DNA from: JAVVRI01 sp036654795
GTDB lineage: Bacteria > Bacteroidota > Bacteroidia > Bacteroidales > Tannerellaceae
Direction of reading: 5' to 3'
DNA length: 20,121 nt
NCBI GenBank assembly: GCA_036654795.1
Contig: JAVVRI010000035.1
Location: 1-20,121, forward strand
Every line of letters begins with the position of its first letter. Position 1 is the first letter of the stretch. Below are positions 1 through 9,362 of this stretch, piece after piece. The translations under genes were made by a program, and so were the position numbers. The notes beneath the pieces were generated by a model that was not told where the DNA came from, did not search any database, and saw only the letters and a program-made list of their open reading frames with translations.

Positions 1-21
1 GGTAATACCGATGGTTTGAAT

Positions 22-49
22 AAGGAGGTGCTCGTGAAAGCACCTCCTT
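22..49. terminator. Strong hairpin, probable bidirectional terminator
   Basis: An 11-bp perfect stem (AAGGAGGTGCT at 22-32 pairs with 39-49) encloses a 6-nt loop and is followed on the plus strand by a T-rich run (TTTCATGTTT). It lies about 100 bp past the end of the leftward operon. A possible plus-strand stop TGA sits at 17-19, so it could serve an incoming plus-strand gene, the leftward operon, or both. The T tract is interrupted, as is common in Bacteroidota. The rest of 50-151 holds weaker inverted repeats (58-66 with 93-101; 130-136 with 157-163) and no gene that I can support. Confidence 0.65.
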
Positions 50-151
50 GTTTCATGTTTCACAGTAATAAGCAGTCAGTTAAGATGTTATGACTGTGAA
101 AGGAGATTCGGATATTTCTATTTTAAGGTCACTCCAGGAAAGCATGGGTAC

Positions 152-676
152 TTATTTGGAGTGCATAGATTGCAAATAAAACAGTATCTGCCCAAATAAA
201 TACGTAAGGTCACCCTTAGGTTTCATCAAGATAGCCAAATCATAAAATTCCGCTTCTGAGCGCTGAGGCCCCACTTTAAAGGTAGATGGGTGAAGAAGCA
301 TCAGATAGCGCATCACGTAGTTACCCTCTCGAGTAAGATCGATTAGTAGATCGGCCTCAAGCGCTTCGAATTGCTTACGAAGAACTTTGGCAGGATAGCT
401 CAGCCAGCTAAGTTCCTTTTCACACACTTGCAGGCAGGAAGCATCCGGATTCGGATTAGACGCATCCTTTCTCTTTGTATATACGCATGTAGACAGTTGT
501 TTGTGCATTAAGCGCAAGGTTTCAAGGCAAGGCTCAACAACCTCACTATCCTTCTCGTCATAGAGAACCAATATGCTCCGAACCTCTTTCATCGAACGAA
601 AGGTATGCGAATGATTGGCTGCTTGAACAGCTTTGGACAGAAGTCCTCTTTTAAGAAAATAAGGAGTTAATATCAT
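152..676 (-). CDS. DUF6913-like conserved Bacteroidota protein
   Basis: This 174-residue protein has no recognisable catalytic motif, signal peptide or membrane segment. It looks like the small conserved protein that usually follows ligA in Bacteroidales (DUF6913 by memory; the number is not verified here). Visible traits are a basic N-terminus (FLKRGLLSK), an extended central segment with two cysteines near residues 81-85, a hydrophobic stretch around 'DLLIDLTREGNYVMRYLMLL', and a C-terminal block where 'DLAILMKPKGDLTYLFGQIL' is probably a folded alpha/beta element. Its ATG overlaps the ligA stop as ATGA (673-676), so translation is probably coupled to ligA. Its function is unknown; I would not infer a DNA-repair role from position alone. 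Confidence 0.75.
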   Translation of the reverse strand: MILTPYFLKRGLLSKAVQAANHSHTFRSMKEVRSILVLYDEKDSEVVEPCLETLRLMHKQLSTCVYTKRKDASNPNPDASCLQVCEKELSWLSYPAKVLRKQFEALEADLLIDLTREGNYVMRYLMLLHPSTFKVGPQRSEAEFYDLAILMKPKGDLTYLFGQILFYLQSMHSK

Positions 677-2676
677 TGTGCCAGCATATTTAAGAATTCA
701 TCTTCATGTATAATCTTTACGCCCAGCTTGGCCGCCTTCTCCAACTTGGCAGGCCCCATATTATCGCCCGCCAATATATAATCGGTCTTGCCAGTTACAG
801 AACCACTGTTTTTGCCTCCGTGTTGCTCAATCATTGCTTTATATTCGTCACGTGAATGGAGGGTAAAGCTGCCGCTGATCACGATGGAGAGTCCTTTCAG
901 CTTTTCCGAGCGGTTGGCTAGTCGGTCTTCAGTAATAGACATTTGTAGGCCATACGCTTTTAGGCGGTCTATCCGTTCACGGTTACGCGTATCGGCAAAA
1001 TAATCGATCACACTTTGGGCGATGCGTTCGCCTATTTCGTCTATACCAGTTAAAACATCCAGTGTTGCCCCTTCCAACTGCTCCATTGTATGAAGGGTAA
1101 TAGCCAGTCGCTTTGCTACGGTTTCCCCTACATAGCGAATGCCAAGGGCAAAGAGTACACGTTCAAAAGGAACCGACTTCGAGGCTTCAAGACTTTTTAT
1201 CAGATTGTCGGCGCTCTTCTCCGCCCAGCGTTCCAGGCAAAGCAGATCTTCCATGCGAAGACTGTATAGGTCAGCAATGTTAGTAGCCAGACCGGCATTA
1301 TACAAATCCTCCACCGTTTCGGGGCCAATATTAATATTCATGGCTTTACGGGTAACAAAGTGCTCCATCTTCCCTTTCAGTTGTGGCGGACAGCCCTGCT
1401 CGTTCGGGCAATAGTGGGCGGCTTCGCCTTCGGGACGCACCAAGGGTGTGCCACATTCGGGACAAGCCTTAACGAAGCGCACCTTGTCACCCAAAAGAAT
1501 ACCACGAGCTTCCAGCTCCACGCCAACGATTTTAGGAATGATCTCGCCACCTTTCTCCACATAAACCGAGTCACCCAAATGCAAGTCTAACCCTTCTATA
1601 ATATCTGCATTGTGTAGGGAAGCCCTCCTTACCGTAGTACCAGAAAGCAACACAGGCTCCAAATTAGCCACAGGAGTTACCGCTCCGGTACGCCCCACTT
1701 GGAAGGTAACAGCGTTCAGGCGCGTACAGGCACGTTCCGCCTGAAACTTATAAGCAATTGCCCAACGCGGGCTCTTGGCGGTAAAGCCCAAGTTCTTTTG
1801 TTGGCGGAGATCGTTCACCTTGAGGACAATGCCATCAGTGGCAACCGGTAGCATCTTGCGCTCCGTATCCCAGTAGGTAATATAATCGAACACCTCTTGC
1901 AGAGTGGTGCATTTACGAATTACGTCCGGTATCTTAAAGCCCCACGTGCGTGCCAGTTGCAGGTTCTCGTAATGACCTTCGGCAGGTAGCTCCTCTCCGA
2001 TCAGATAATAGAAGTAAGCGTCCAGCTTACGGGCAGCGACGATCTGCGGATTCTGCTGTTTCAGGGTACCGGAAGCAGCGTTACGGGGATTGGCAAAGAG
2101 CGGTTCCTCCTGTTCTTCACGCTCTTTGTTCAGCCGGTCGAACTCAGCCCAAGGCAGCAATATCTCGCCTCGAATCTCAAACTGATCCGGATAGTCACTG
2201 CCTATCAACCTCATCGGCACGGAGCGAATTGTCTTCACATTCGCCGTCACGTCGTCACCCCGCGTACCATCCCCCCGCGTAACCGCACGCACCAGACGGC
2301 CATGCTCGTAAGTAAGAGAGATAGAAGTGCCGTCATACTTCAACTCAGCAGCTATTTCGAAAGGTTCATTGAGCGAACGAGAGGTACGGTCGTAAAAGTC
2401 CTGCACCTCAGTCTCAGAATAGGTATTACCCAATGAAAGCATGGGGTAAGTATGCAACACCTGTTCGAAAGCCAAAGAGAGGTCGCTTCCTACACGCTGT
2501 GTCGGCGAATGTGGGTCAGCATATTCAGGATGCGCAGCTTCCAATAGTTGCAACTCCTTCATCCGTTCGTCGAATTCACGATCGGTTATGGTAGGAGCAG
2601 AAAGTACGTAATAGTTATGGTTATGTTGCTCCAACGCTTCGCGCAGGGATTTTATTTTGGCTTCAGCTTCGTACAT
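673..2676 (-). CDS. ligA: NAD-dependent DNA ligase LigA
   Basis: Essential replicative ligase that seals nicks in duplex DNA using NAD+ as AMP donor. The 667-residue length is normal for the family. Domains in order: Ia/adenylation domain with the nucleotidyl-lysine motif KYDG (K113) and downstream motifs such as FANPRNAASGTLKQ (about 194-207) and DGIVLKV (281-287); OB fold (about 320-395); a Cys4 zinc finger (C405, C408, C423, C429); helix-hairpin-helix repeats (about 445-575, including LGIRYVGETVAK); and a C-terminal BRCT domain (about 590-667, GGKNSGSVTGKT). At the zinc-finger/HhH junction it reads AMNINIGPETV, whereas many bacteria have a GLG-type sequence; this may be the Bacteroidales form. 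The ATG at 2676 is 26 bp after the PCMD gene, so ligA may share the upstream transcript or have its own promoter; no convincing one was seen. Confidence 0.98.
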   Translation of the reverse strand: MYEAEAKIKSLREALEQHNHNYYVLSAPTITDREFDERMKELQLLEAAHPEYADPHSPTQRVGSDLSLAFEQVLHTYPMLSLGNTYSETEVQDFYDRTSRSLNEPFEIAAELKYDGTSISLTYEHGRLVRAVTRGDGTRGDDVTANVKTIRSVPMRLIGSDYPDQFEIRGEILLPWAEFDRLNKEREEQEEPLFANPRNAASGTLKQQNPQIVAARKLDAYFYYLIGEELPAEGHYENLQLARTWGFKIPDVIRKCTTLQEVFDYITYWDTERKMLPVATDGIVLKVNDLRQQKNLGFTAKSPRWAIAYKFQAERACTRLNAVTFQVGRTGAVTPVANLEPVLLSGTTVRRASLHNADIIEGLDLHLGDSVYVEKGGEIIPKIVGVELEARGILLGDKVRFVKACPECGTPLVRPEGEAAHYCPNEQGCPPQLKGKMEHFVTRKAMNINIGPETVEDLYNAGLATNIADLYSLRMEDLLCLERWAEKSADNLIKSLEASKSVPFERVLFALGIRYVGETVAKRLAITLHTMEQLEGATLDVLTGIDEIGERIAQSVIDYFADTRNRERIDRLKAYGLQMSITEDRLANRSEKLKGLSIVISGSFTLHSRDEYKAMIEQHGGKNSGSVTGKTDYILAGDNMGPAKLEKAAKLGVKIIHEDEFLNMLAQ

Positions 2677-2702
2677 ATTATGTTATTATAATTTCGTTGT
2701 TC

Positions 2703-3674
2703 TTAATAAACTAGTTCCACGTTATCAATCCAAAACGTATTGCCGGGAGAGCCGATATAAGCTCCGCCATGGCTGGAAATAAACTGTAATATCAGGTGGG
2801 TCGGAGCGTCATTCTCTGCCGCCCAGCCAATTTCTTTGATCGGTACACTCTTCCCTTTGCTGTTCAGCGTGTAGCGTTCCTCATCTTGGATGCGCATATA
2901 GGGCTTGTACTGCGGATGAGCAGAGATGTTACCATAGAGTATCGGATAAATAGTCTTATTCTGCCAATCAGACTTGGTTTCTGTATAACGTTTCACCATC
3001 GTACCCACCCGTTTGGCATAAATATTCCCATTCTTGTCTTCCCAACGCTTTTGCAGTAAAAGAACTACATTCGCCTCATCTTGCCCATCCACAGAGGAAC
3101 GGCGGCTAAAGCCGGTACTACGAACACGGTGTTTGTCGGGCATTATCTTCACTTTGTAATCGAAACAAACTGCTTTGGGACGCTTAATAAAGGGGACACC
3201 ACTACCCAACATAGCCTGAGGGTTCTTAGTTCCCTTTATCGGTTCGTGCACACTGCCTAAAAAGACAGAGCCGGCAGCAATGACTTCGATATTTACCAAT
3301 CCCATCACACGTACATTCTCAAAGCGCGTTTCCATACGTGCGCACCAGCCATTCCCCCTGCGTTCCGGGAAAACGGAGGTATTTGTCTTTACAATACCTG
3401 CCACCTTCGCCAGTACGTTCGATGTGCCCCAAGGTGAGCCGCCCCGATTATGATAGGCGTTATTGCTCACTATCGTATCTCTCGGTGCCAGTTCATAGAG
3501 TAGTTTCCTGTTTCCACCAATAATACTTGACTCGTGTACTTCGCGCACCAGCCACTCGTCCATATTTCCATAGGCAAACGGTATCGATTGAGTTTGTCCC
3601 TGTACCATTCCACAGTCAACGATACCCAAAAGCAGACCCCATAAGAGGTTCTTTTTCCATTTTTCTCTATTCAT
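2703..3674 (-). CDS. PCMD-domain exported protein
   Basis: This 323-residue protein begins with a signal peptide: a basic start (MNREKWKKN), a hydrophobic core (LLWGLLLGIVDCGMV) and a likely cleavage after QGQ near residue 27. C21 lies near the end of the core, but the context is not a clean lipobox, so lipoprotein status is uncertain. The mature part resembles the PCMD family ('putative carbohydrate metabolism domain', beta-sandwich, common in Bacteroidota): a GWCARMETR block near 109-117, an FDYKVKI strand, and a closing FWIDNVELVY strand typical of carbohydrate-binding-like jelly rolls. It lies 19 bp after the sulfotransferase gene. Its place in a sulfation operon suggests an envelope protein tied to the sulfated product, but its real role is unknown. 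Confidence 0.7.
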   Translation of the reverse strand: MNREKWKKNLLWGLLLGIVDCGMVQGQTQSIPFAYGNMDEWLVREVHESSIIGGNRKLLYELAPRDTIVSNNAYHNRGGSPWGTSNVLAKVAGIVKTNTSVFPERRGNGWCARMETRFENVRVMGLVNIEVIAAGSVFLGSVHEPIKGTKNPQAMLGSGVPFIKRPKAVCFDYKVKIMPDKHRVRSTGFSRRSSVDGQDEANVVLLLQKRWEDKNGNIYAKRVGTMVKRYTETKSDWQNKTIYPILYGNISAHPQYKPYMRIQDEERYTLNSKGKSVPIKEIGWAAENDAPTHLILQFISSHGGAYIGSPGNTFWIDNVELVY

Positions 3675-3693
3675 AAATCTCTCTTCTTTAAAA

Positions 3694-4797
3694 TCAAATC
3701 GTATATCCCCATTCCTTCAACGCCATACCCCAGTTATCTTCCACCAGTTTCACGGTACGGTCGTTGTATTTGTATTGGTTCTTTTTATATCCCTTCCGTT
3801 TATCCAGATATTTTACAATCTCTCCTTTAGATGCTTCAAAGCCCGGAAGGTTTAGCTGGTTGTACGCATTTTCAGTCATAGCATAAGCATCGCTTTCAAA
3901 GTCTTCAAACTTCATTTCCACCAGGTTGCCGGCAGGGATTAGGTGCTTTTCTTCTTCAAACTTATAGAAGAGACGGCGATAGACCTCAATAAAGTTCAAT
4001 TCAATCTGCTCGTTGGTAATATCTTGCAGGCGCAGTGGCTGAATTGTATTTGTGAAGAAACTCCGCGTACTCTCGAACACCGTATAAGGATTGCGTTTAA
4101 GATAGATAAACTTAGCGTTGGGAAACATCTCGACCAGAGTTTTCACCCGACCTGTATGCGGAGGATTCTTACTGAGGAATTGCGAACCATGCGTATTCCA
4201 TAGTGAAATCTTGATCAGTTTAAGGAAAGTATCCTTAAAGACCTGACGCTCCTGCTCAGTAATGTTATCAAACAATAGGTAACGGTCGCAATATTCCAGC
4301 ATGTGCTTCGGATAGAACCAGAAGTTATAATAGGTATATGGCATCATATTGGAAAGAGCAAACTCCTCCTCCTGTGGCAGGTCTACCTTAAGCTCCAAGT
4401 TATCTGTCGGACGTTTGTCTGGCATCAAGAAAGACATATTCTTCTTGAAGAACGGTTGTCCAAAGAGCATCAGATTTGGAAAGACTGTCTGATAAGTCGT
4501 GTTGTAACCAAAATGCTTGTCACATGAAAAGACATTGTGTACAAACGTAGTGCCACTACGCCAATGACCCAGAATAAAGACAGGATCCATCTCTAATGAC
4601 TGGTCTGCCAATTTACGGTAACGGCTATTTTCAAGTGGTTGCAGCAAACTAAGTAAGCGGCAGATCGACTTCGTAAGGTAATATTTATTGCGAAAGCCCT
4701 TATCGACTATACGATCGGCTGTGATCGCTTTAAACGTATTCCAATCGGCTCCCACTAAGGTGTTGATCGGCAACTTATCAAAATCCAGCAAACCCAT
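3694..4797 (-). CDS. PAPS-dependent sulfotransferase (Sulfotransfer_3 type)
   Basis: Transfers a sulfo group from PAPS to an acceptor. The 367-residue cytosolic-looking protein shows the 5'-phosphosulfate-binding loop GHWRSGTT (77-84), the SKNPPH motif (209-214) and the 3'-phosphate-binding region KRNPYTVFES (234-243). No signal peptide is visible, although the LSLLQP segment near residue 50 could be membrane-associated. It starts 3 bp after the cysN stop, so it is made together with the PAPS-forming enzymes. From memory, a Bacteroides thetaiotaomicron sulfotransferase (BT0416) in a similar cys-type cluster sulfonates cholesterol and related sterols; this protein may be an orthologue, but the sequence alone does not fix the acceptor. 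Sulfonolipid or glycan sulfation are alternatives. Confidence 0.88.
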   Translation of the reverse strand: MGLLDFDKLPINTLVGADWNTFKAITADRIVDKGFRNKYYLTKSICRLLSLLQPLENSRYRKLADQSLEMDPVFILGHWRSGTTFVHNVFSCDKHFGYNTTYQTVFPNLMLFGQPFFKKNMSFLMPDKRPTDNLELKVDLPQEEEFALSNMMPYTYYNFWFYPKHMLEYCDRYLLFDNITEQERQVFKDTFLKLIKISLWNTHGSQFLSKNPPHTGRVKTLVEMFPNAKFIYLKRNPYTVFESTRSFFTNTIQPLRLQDITNEQIELNFIEVYRRLFYKFEEEKHLIPAGNLVEMKFEDFESDAYAMTENAYNQLNLPGFEASKGEIVKYLDKRKGYKKNQYKYNDRTVKLVEDNWGMALKEWGYTI

Positions 4798-4800
4798 ATC

Positions 4801-6237
4801 CTATTTTTCCTCTTTAATTAATTTGATTTCTATGCCCTGACGACGAATCTCCTGACAGGCAGTCTCAATAGCCTCATAATGCTCCGGGGCAATCCCCAAT
4901 TGCGGCAAGTTTAGTGTGGCAAGTGCGTCATCAGTTATCATATCGCGGACATCCACCCGGCCTATGATCATACCCACAGCAGCTGTATTATTCGTAATCG
5001 GGTCAATCAGGATAAAAGCTCCTGTCTGCTTATTCTTCTTGTAAGCGTCGAAAAACAGCTCTTTACCGGTAGTAAAGACAACGTTTCCAATTTCATTCAG
5101 CTCCAGATGATCAGTCGCGAATTGTTCCATCGTATTGACATTTACCTTGTAGCGGACATTGTCCACACGGGCACGGGTTGTATTCGTCGTATGCTTGATA
5201 TAGAATTGCTTCGAAATATCCATTGGCTCTTCGTCCATCCACACCAGCATAGCTTCGAAGTTACGGTCGGCAATGGGACAGTTGTCAGGATGCACCAACA
5301 TCTCACCACGAGATAAGTCTATCTCATCCTCCAATGTTAGCGTAACAGATTGGGGGGGGAAAGCAGACTCCAGCTCACCATCATACGTAACAATACTTTT
5401 CACACGTGAGGTCTTGCCAGATGGCAGCGCCATCACAACATCCCCCTTACGCACAACGCCACTAGCCACCTTGCCACAGAATCCGCGGAAGTCCAGATTG
5501 GGACGCAACACATATTGCACCGGATAACGGAAATCGTCAAAGTTACGATCCTGATCAATCGTCACCGTCTCTAAGTACGTCAGCAACGAAGGACCTGTGT
5601 ACCATGGCGTACGCTCACTCCGATCCACCACATTATCTCCGTCCAACGCAGAAAGGGGAATAAAGGTAATGTCCGGAATGTTTAGCGAAGCAACAAACTG
5701 TTTGTACTCCGTAACAATACCATTGAATACCTGTTCGTCAAAGTCCACCAGATCCATCTTGTTCACAGCCAATACCACATGCTTAATACCAAGCAAAGAG
5801 ACCAAATAAGTATGGCGACGGGTTTGGGTGATTACTCCCGTACGGGCATCCACCAATATAATAGCGAGGTTGGCAGTAGAGCCACCGGTTATCATGTTGC
5901 GAGTAAATTGTTCATCCCCCGGCGTGTCGGCAATAATAAACTTACGGTTGTTCGTACTAAAGTAACGGTAAGCTACGTCGATGGTGATACCCTGTTCTCG
6001 TTCAGCCTTCAGCCCGTCCAGTAAAAGTGCATAATCAATATGTTCGCCGGCGTTACCCACCCGTTTGCTGTCTCGTTCGAGAGCATCCAATTGATCTTCG
6101 TAAATCTTCTTACTGTCAAATAGCAGACGTCCAATCAGTGTTGACTTTCCGTCATCCACAGAGCCGGCTGTCAATAGGCGAAGCAAGTCCTTCTTCTCAT
6201 CCTTATCAAGGAATTCTTGTATATTTAATGTATCCAT
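4801..6237 (-). CDS. cysN: Sulfate adenylyltransferase large subunit, CysN GTPase
   Basis: Regulatory GTPase subunit of ATP sulfurylase; GTP hydrolysis drives CysD to form APS from sulfate and ATP. The 478-residue protein shows an EF-Tu-like G domain: G1 GSVDDGKS (25-32), G2 near REQGITID (80-87), G3 DTPGDEQ (104-110) and G4 NKMD (159-162). Two beta-barrel domains follow. It has no fused C-terminal APS kinase, which fits the separate cysC upstream. It sits 14 bp after cysD and 3 bp before the sulfotransferase. The coding strand contains a run of eight C (plus-strand 5352-5359) encoding FPPQ; the frame is intact here. Confidence 0.97.
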   Translation of the reverse strand: MDTLNIQEFLDKDEKKDLLRLLTAGSVDDGKSTLIGRLLFDSKKIYEDQLDALERDSKRVGNAGEHIDYALLLDGLKAEREQGITIDVAYRYFSTNNRKFIIADTPGDEQFTRNMITGGSTANLAIILVDARTGVITQTRRHTYLVSLLGIKHVVLAVNKMDLVDFDEQVFNGIVTEYKQFVASLNIPDITFIPLSALDGDNVVDRSERTPWYTGPSLLTYLETVTIDQDRNFDDFRYPVQYVLRPNLDFRGFCGKVASGVVRKGDVVMALPSGKTSRVKSIVTYDGELESAFPPQSVTLTLEDEIDLSRGEMLVHPDNCPIADRNFEAMLVWMDEEPMDISKQFYIKHTTNTTRARVDNVRYKVNVNTMEQFATDHLELNEIGNVVFTTGKELFFDAYKKNKQTGAFILIDPITNNTAAVGMIIGRVDVRDMITDDALATLNLPQLGIAPEHYEAIETACQEIRRQGIEIKLIKEEK

Positions 6238-6251
6238 TATTCTTTGTTTAT

Positions 6252-7160
6252 TTAAAAGTATCCTTCGCGCTTCTTCTGTTCCATGCTGCCGTCCTGATCG
6301 AAGTCGATGACACGGGTGGTGCGTTCGGATTTGGTGGTCGTCATCATCTCTTCGACGATCTTTTCGATTGTATCGGCTTCGCTCTCTACAGCACCGGTCA
6401 AAGGATAGCAGCCGAGGGTACGAAAGCGAACCATTCTCATCTTAGCCTGAGCACGCAGTTCGGCCGGCATACGGTCATCGTCTACCATGATCAAATTGCC
6501 GTCCACCTCTACAATGGGACGTTCTTTGGCAAAATAAAGCGGCACAATAGGTATTTTCTCAAGGCGTATGTATTGCCAAACATCCAGTTCCGTCCAGTTC
6601 GAGATAGGAAACACACGGATACTCTCACCTTTGTGAACGCGTGCATTATAGATATCCCATAACTCAGGACGTTGGTTCTTTGGATCCCATTGATGGAACT
6701 TATCACGGAAAGAGAAGATACGTTCTTTAGCACGACTCTTCTCCTCATCACGACGCGCACCACCAAAGGCAGCATCAAACTTATACTTATCCAGTCCATT
6801 TAGTAGGGCTTGCGTCTTCATCAGGTCGGTATGCACTTTGCTACCATGCGTAAAAGGACCTACGCCTGCACGAAAAGCCTCCATATTCGATTCAACAATC
6901 AGGTTCCATCCATATTGCTTTGCGTAAGCATCACGAAACGCGATCATCTCCTTAAATTTCCACTTCGAATCAATATGCATCAACGGGAAGGGAACCTTAC
7001 CCGGAGCAAATGCCTTCTCGGCCAAGCGCACCATAACAGAGGAGTCTTTACCGATGGAATAAAGCATCACAGGGTTCTCAAACTCGGCAGCAACCTCCCG
7101 GATGATATGGATCGCTTCTGCTTCCAATTCCTGTAAATGGCTTAATTTATAATCTGACAT
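6252..7160 (-). CDS. cysD: Sulfate adenylyltransferase small subunit, CysD
   Basis: Catalytic subunit of ATP sulfurylase (sulfate + ATP to APS + PPi), acting as a heterodimer with CysN. The 302 residues are the usual length. The N-type ATP pyrophosphatase PP-loop is YSIGKDSSVMV (34-44). Other family blocks are FGGARRDEEKSRAKERIFSF and FPISNWTELDVWQYI, and the C-terminal KKREGYF is typical of CysD. It lies 17 bp after cysC and 14 bp before cysN. It shares the PP-loop fold with the SspD-like gene at 15842 but belongs to a distinct branch. Confidence 0.97.
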   Translation of the reverse strand: MSDYKLSHLQELEAEAIHIIREVAAEFENPVMLYSIGKDSSVMVRLAEKAFAPGKVPFPLMHIDSKWKFKEMIAFRDAYAKQYGWNLIVESNMEAFRAGVGPFTHGSKVHTDLMKTQALLNGLDKYKFDAAFGGARRDEEKSRAKERIFSFRDKFHQWDPKNQRPELWDIYNARVHKGESIRVFPISNWTELDVWQYIRLEKIPIVPLYFAKERPIVEVDGNLIMVDDDRMPAELRAQAKMRMVRFRTLGCYPLTGAVESEADTIEKIVEEMMTTTKSERTTRVIDFDQDGSMEQKKREGYF

Positions 7161-7177
7161 ACTTATATAATTATTAT

Positions 7178-7792
7178 TTACTGTTTAATTTGACAGGGCG
7201 TAACCTTGGGCAAGATCAGAAGCAATAACCGACTGACCGACTCTTCAAGGCTCAATACAGATGTGTCCAATACCAATGCGGGCGCTTTAGGCGCTTCGAA
7301 AGGTGCTGATATACCGGTAAACTCCTTGATCTCGCCTCGGCGAGCCTTAGCATAAAGACCTTTTACATCACGCTGTTCGCACGCTTCTATTGGCGTACTG
7401 ACGTATATTTCCAGAAAATCATCTACCCCGACAATGCCGGAAGCTAGTTCGCGCAATTCGTTGTTCGGACTGATAAAGGCGGCAATCGTAATAATGCCGG
7501 TGTCCAGAAAAAGCTTGCTCACTTCGGCTATACGGCGAATATTCTCCACCCGATCCGTTGGGGAAAAACCAAGGTTATTGTTAATGCCGGTACGGATGTT
7601 ATCGCCATCCAAGATACGGCAAAGCAGACCACGCGCATGCAATTCGCGCTCCAACGCAATCGCGATAGTGCTCTTACCCGAACCACTCAGGCCGGTAAAC
7701 CAAACCATCACGCCGTGTTGCTTCAATAGAGTTTCCTTATCTTCCCGTTGAAGCATCCGGTCAAAAATAGGATATATGTTTGTTTCTTGCAT
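7178..7792 (-). CDS. cysC: Adenylylsulfate kinase CysC
   Basis: Phosphorylates APS to PAPS, the sulfo donor for the sulfotransferase in this operon. The Walker A is GLSGSGKS (about residues 34-41 with the start chosen here). ILDGDNIRTGINNNLGFS and the RVENIRRIAEV block are classic APS-kinase signatures, and CEQRDVKGLYAKARRGEIKEFTGI is the substrate lid. I chose the ATG at 7790-7792 (MQETN, 204 residues). A start six codons earlier (7810) would overlap the permease stop at 7798-7800, and the preferred start leaves a 5-bp gap and matches usual CysC length. It is a stand-alone kinase, complementing the unfused cysN. Confidence 0.95.
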   Translation of the reverse strand: MQETNIYPIFDRMLQREDKETLLKQHGVMVWFTGLSGSGKSTIAIALERELHARGLLCRILDGDNIRTGINNNLGFSPTDRVENIRRIAEVSKLFLDTGIITIAAFISPNNELRELASGIVGVDDFLEIYVSTPIEACEQRDVKGLYAKARRGEIKEFTGISAPFEAPKAPALVLDTSVLSLEESVSRLLLLILPKVTPCQIKQ

Positions 7793-7797
7793 AATGT

Positions 7798-9351
7798 TTA
7801 AAATGACCAAAAGAGAGGTATTATGGTAATTGATATTATAAAGACAATGATATTGAGCGGCAAGCCCACACGCACAAAGTCCGTAAACTTATAGTTGCCG
7901 ATACCTTGTACGATCAGATTAGTCTGATAACCAATCGGCGTACTGAAGCTGGCCGAAGCCGCCATACAAATAACCACAAAGAAAGGCATCGGATTTACCC
8001 CTAACTGCGTCGCAACCGACAGGGCAATAGGGAAACTGAGCGCAGCAGCGGCATTGTTTGTAATCAACTCCGTAAAGACGTTGGTTATAATAAACACAAT
8101 GGCCAGTAATGCGTACGGTCCCAGATTGTCGGACATACCTATAATATAGGTAGCAATCAGGTCGGCAAAGCCGGAATTCTCCATCGCTTTGCTAATCGCA
8201 AAAGCACAAGCAATGGTGATCAGAATATCCCAGGAAATATACTTGGTATACTTCTTAGGCGGAAATATCTTTGTCCAAGCCATAATAATCGTCGTAATGC
8301 AGACAAAGAAGAACATATCCAACTTGACGCCCGGTATCAGTCCCTGCATCGCAGGCAGCTCTCCTACCGTTGCGCCGGTAATCATAAATATCAGCAACGC
8401 CAATGCCAACCAACGTTTCTTCTTGCCAACAGCATCTGCTCCGTCAGAACCATTCGCCAACATAAGAAAGACGCTAGACTCTCCCCAAGTAGGGATAAAC
8501 GTATCGTCTGCCATCAGCACCAATGTGTCGCCTTCGTGAAGCACCACCTTCTCTAAATCGGTCACTAAACGCTGGCCTCCACTTTTTACCTCTTTCACCT
8601 CCGCACCATAATGACGGGAGAAGTTGAAATCTTTCAGTGTCTTGTTGATACCGGGAAAACGTGCACCTAGCACAGCCTCCACACGATGGCGGTCAGTGCT
8701 CTGCGGCTCGTCATCGTCCATCGGGTGCGCATCCGGCCGGGAGTCCGGCAACAGTCGCCCAGAGAAGATAAATAGATAGATAATGCCGGCAACGGCAATA
8801 AAGACACCCACCTTTCCGAGTTCAAACATCGTGAAGCCTTCATAACCAGCGTCTATAATCATGCCGTGTACCACCAGATTGGTAGACGTACCAATCAACG
8901 TACAAAGCCCGCCTAAGATGGTAGCATACGAAAGAGGTATCAGGAACTTGGTAGCCGGAAGCTTTACAACCGCCGCCCATCGTTTGATGATCGGGGCAAA
9001 GATAACCACAACGGGCGTATTATTTAAAAAGGCCGAAATCACGGCAATGGTAGGAAGCATACGCAGTTGCGCCTTAAACGTCGTTGTTTTACCTTCAGGC
9101 AATAATTTCTTGATAACCTGAGCTAACGCGCCACTTTGGCGCACACCCTCGCTAACAAGGAAAAGCAACGCGACCGTAACCATACCCCGGTTACTAAATC
9201 CCTCGAGTACCTCTTTGGGCGTCAAGATGCCTACGCACATGAAAAGCACAACAACTGAAAAAAGGATCATCCCCGGTCGCATCTTATCCAGCACCAAAGC
9301 CACTAACATACCGGCCAAAGACAACAAAACAAATAGAATAGAAAAACTCAT
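7798..9351 (-). CDS. SLC13/DASS-family anion permease with RCK_C domain
   Basis: Inner-membrane carrier of the divalent anion:Na+ symporter family; the operon context makes sulfate the likely substrate. From the start chosen here (ATG 9349-9351, MSFSIL) it has 517 residues. Many hydrophobic helices flank duplicated helical-hairpin motifs: LNNTPVVVIFAP (about 109-120) and GTSTNLVVHG (about 154-163) in the first half, TNNAAAALSFPIAL and TPIGYQTNLIVQG in the second. A soluble TrkA-C/RCK_C-like domain (about 225-285, ending VVLHEGDTLVLMA) lies between them and may sense a ligand. A longer frame opens 16 codons earlier but would overlap cysQ; the shorter start gives an 11-bp gap and a better N-terminal helix. 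Confidence 0.9.
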   Translation of the reverse strand: MSFSILFVLLSLAGMLVALVLDKMRPGMILFSVVVLFMCVGILTPKEVLEGFSNRGMVTVALLFLVSEGVRQSGALAQVIKKLLPEGKTTTFKAQLRMLPTIAVISAFLNNTPVVVIFAPIIKRWAAVVKLPATKFLIPLSYATILGGLCTLIGTSTNLVVHGMIIDAGYEGFTMFELGKVGVFIAVAGIIYLFIFSGRLLPDSRPDAHPMDDDEPQSTDRHRVEAVLGARFPGINKTLKDFNFSRHYGAEVKEVKSGGQRLVTDLEKVVLHEGDTLVLMADDTFIPTWGESSVFLMLANGSDGADAVGKKKRWLALALLIFMITGATVGELPAMQGLIPGVKLDMFFFVCITTIIMAWTKIFPPKKYTKYISWDILITIACAFAISKAMENSGFADLIATYIIGMSDNLGPYALLAIVFIITNVFTELITNNAAAALSFPIALSVATQLGVNPMPFFVVICMAASASFSTPIGYQTNLIVQGIGNYKFTDFVRVGLPLNIIVFIISITIIPLFWSF

Positions 9352-9362
9352 TTCATACGGGA

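Noticed and set aside
1..56. Minus-strand gene starting at the ATG at 54-56
   Set aside because: It would be coded through the strong 11-bp hairpin and its first residues match no expected protein; the hairpin is better explained as a terminator.
1950..2282. Plus-strand open frames opposite ligA, cysN, cysD and the permease
   Set aside because: They are antisense to well-conserved proteins and show no family motifs.
2732..2739. Minus-strand TACGTTTT as a ligA promoter
   Set aside because: The last base departs from TAnnTTTG, it lies within the upstream coding sequence, and no -33 element was seen.
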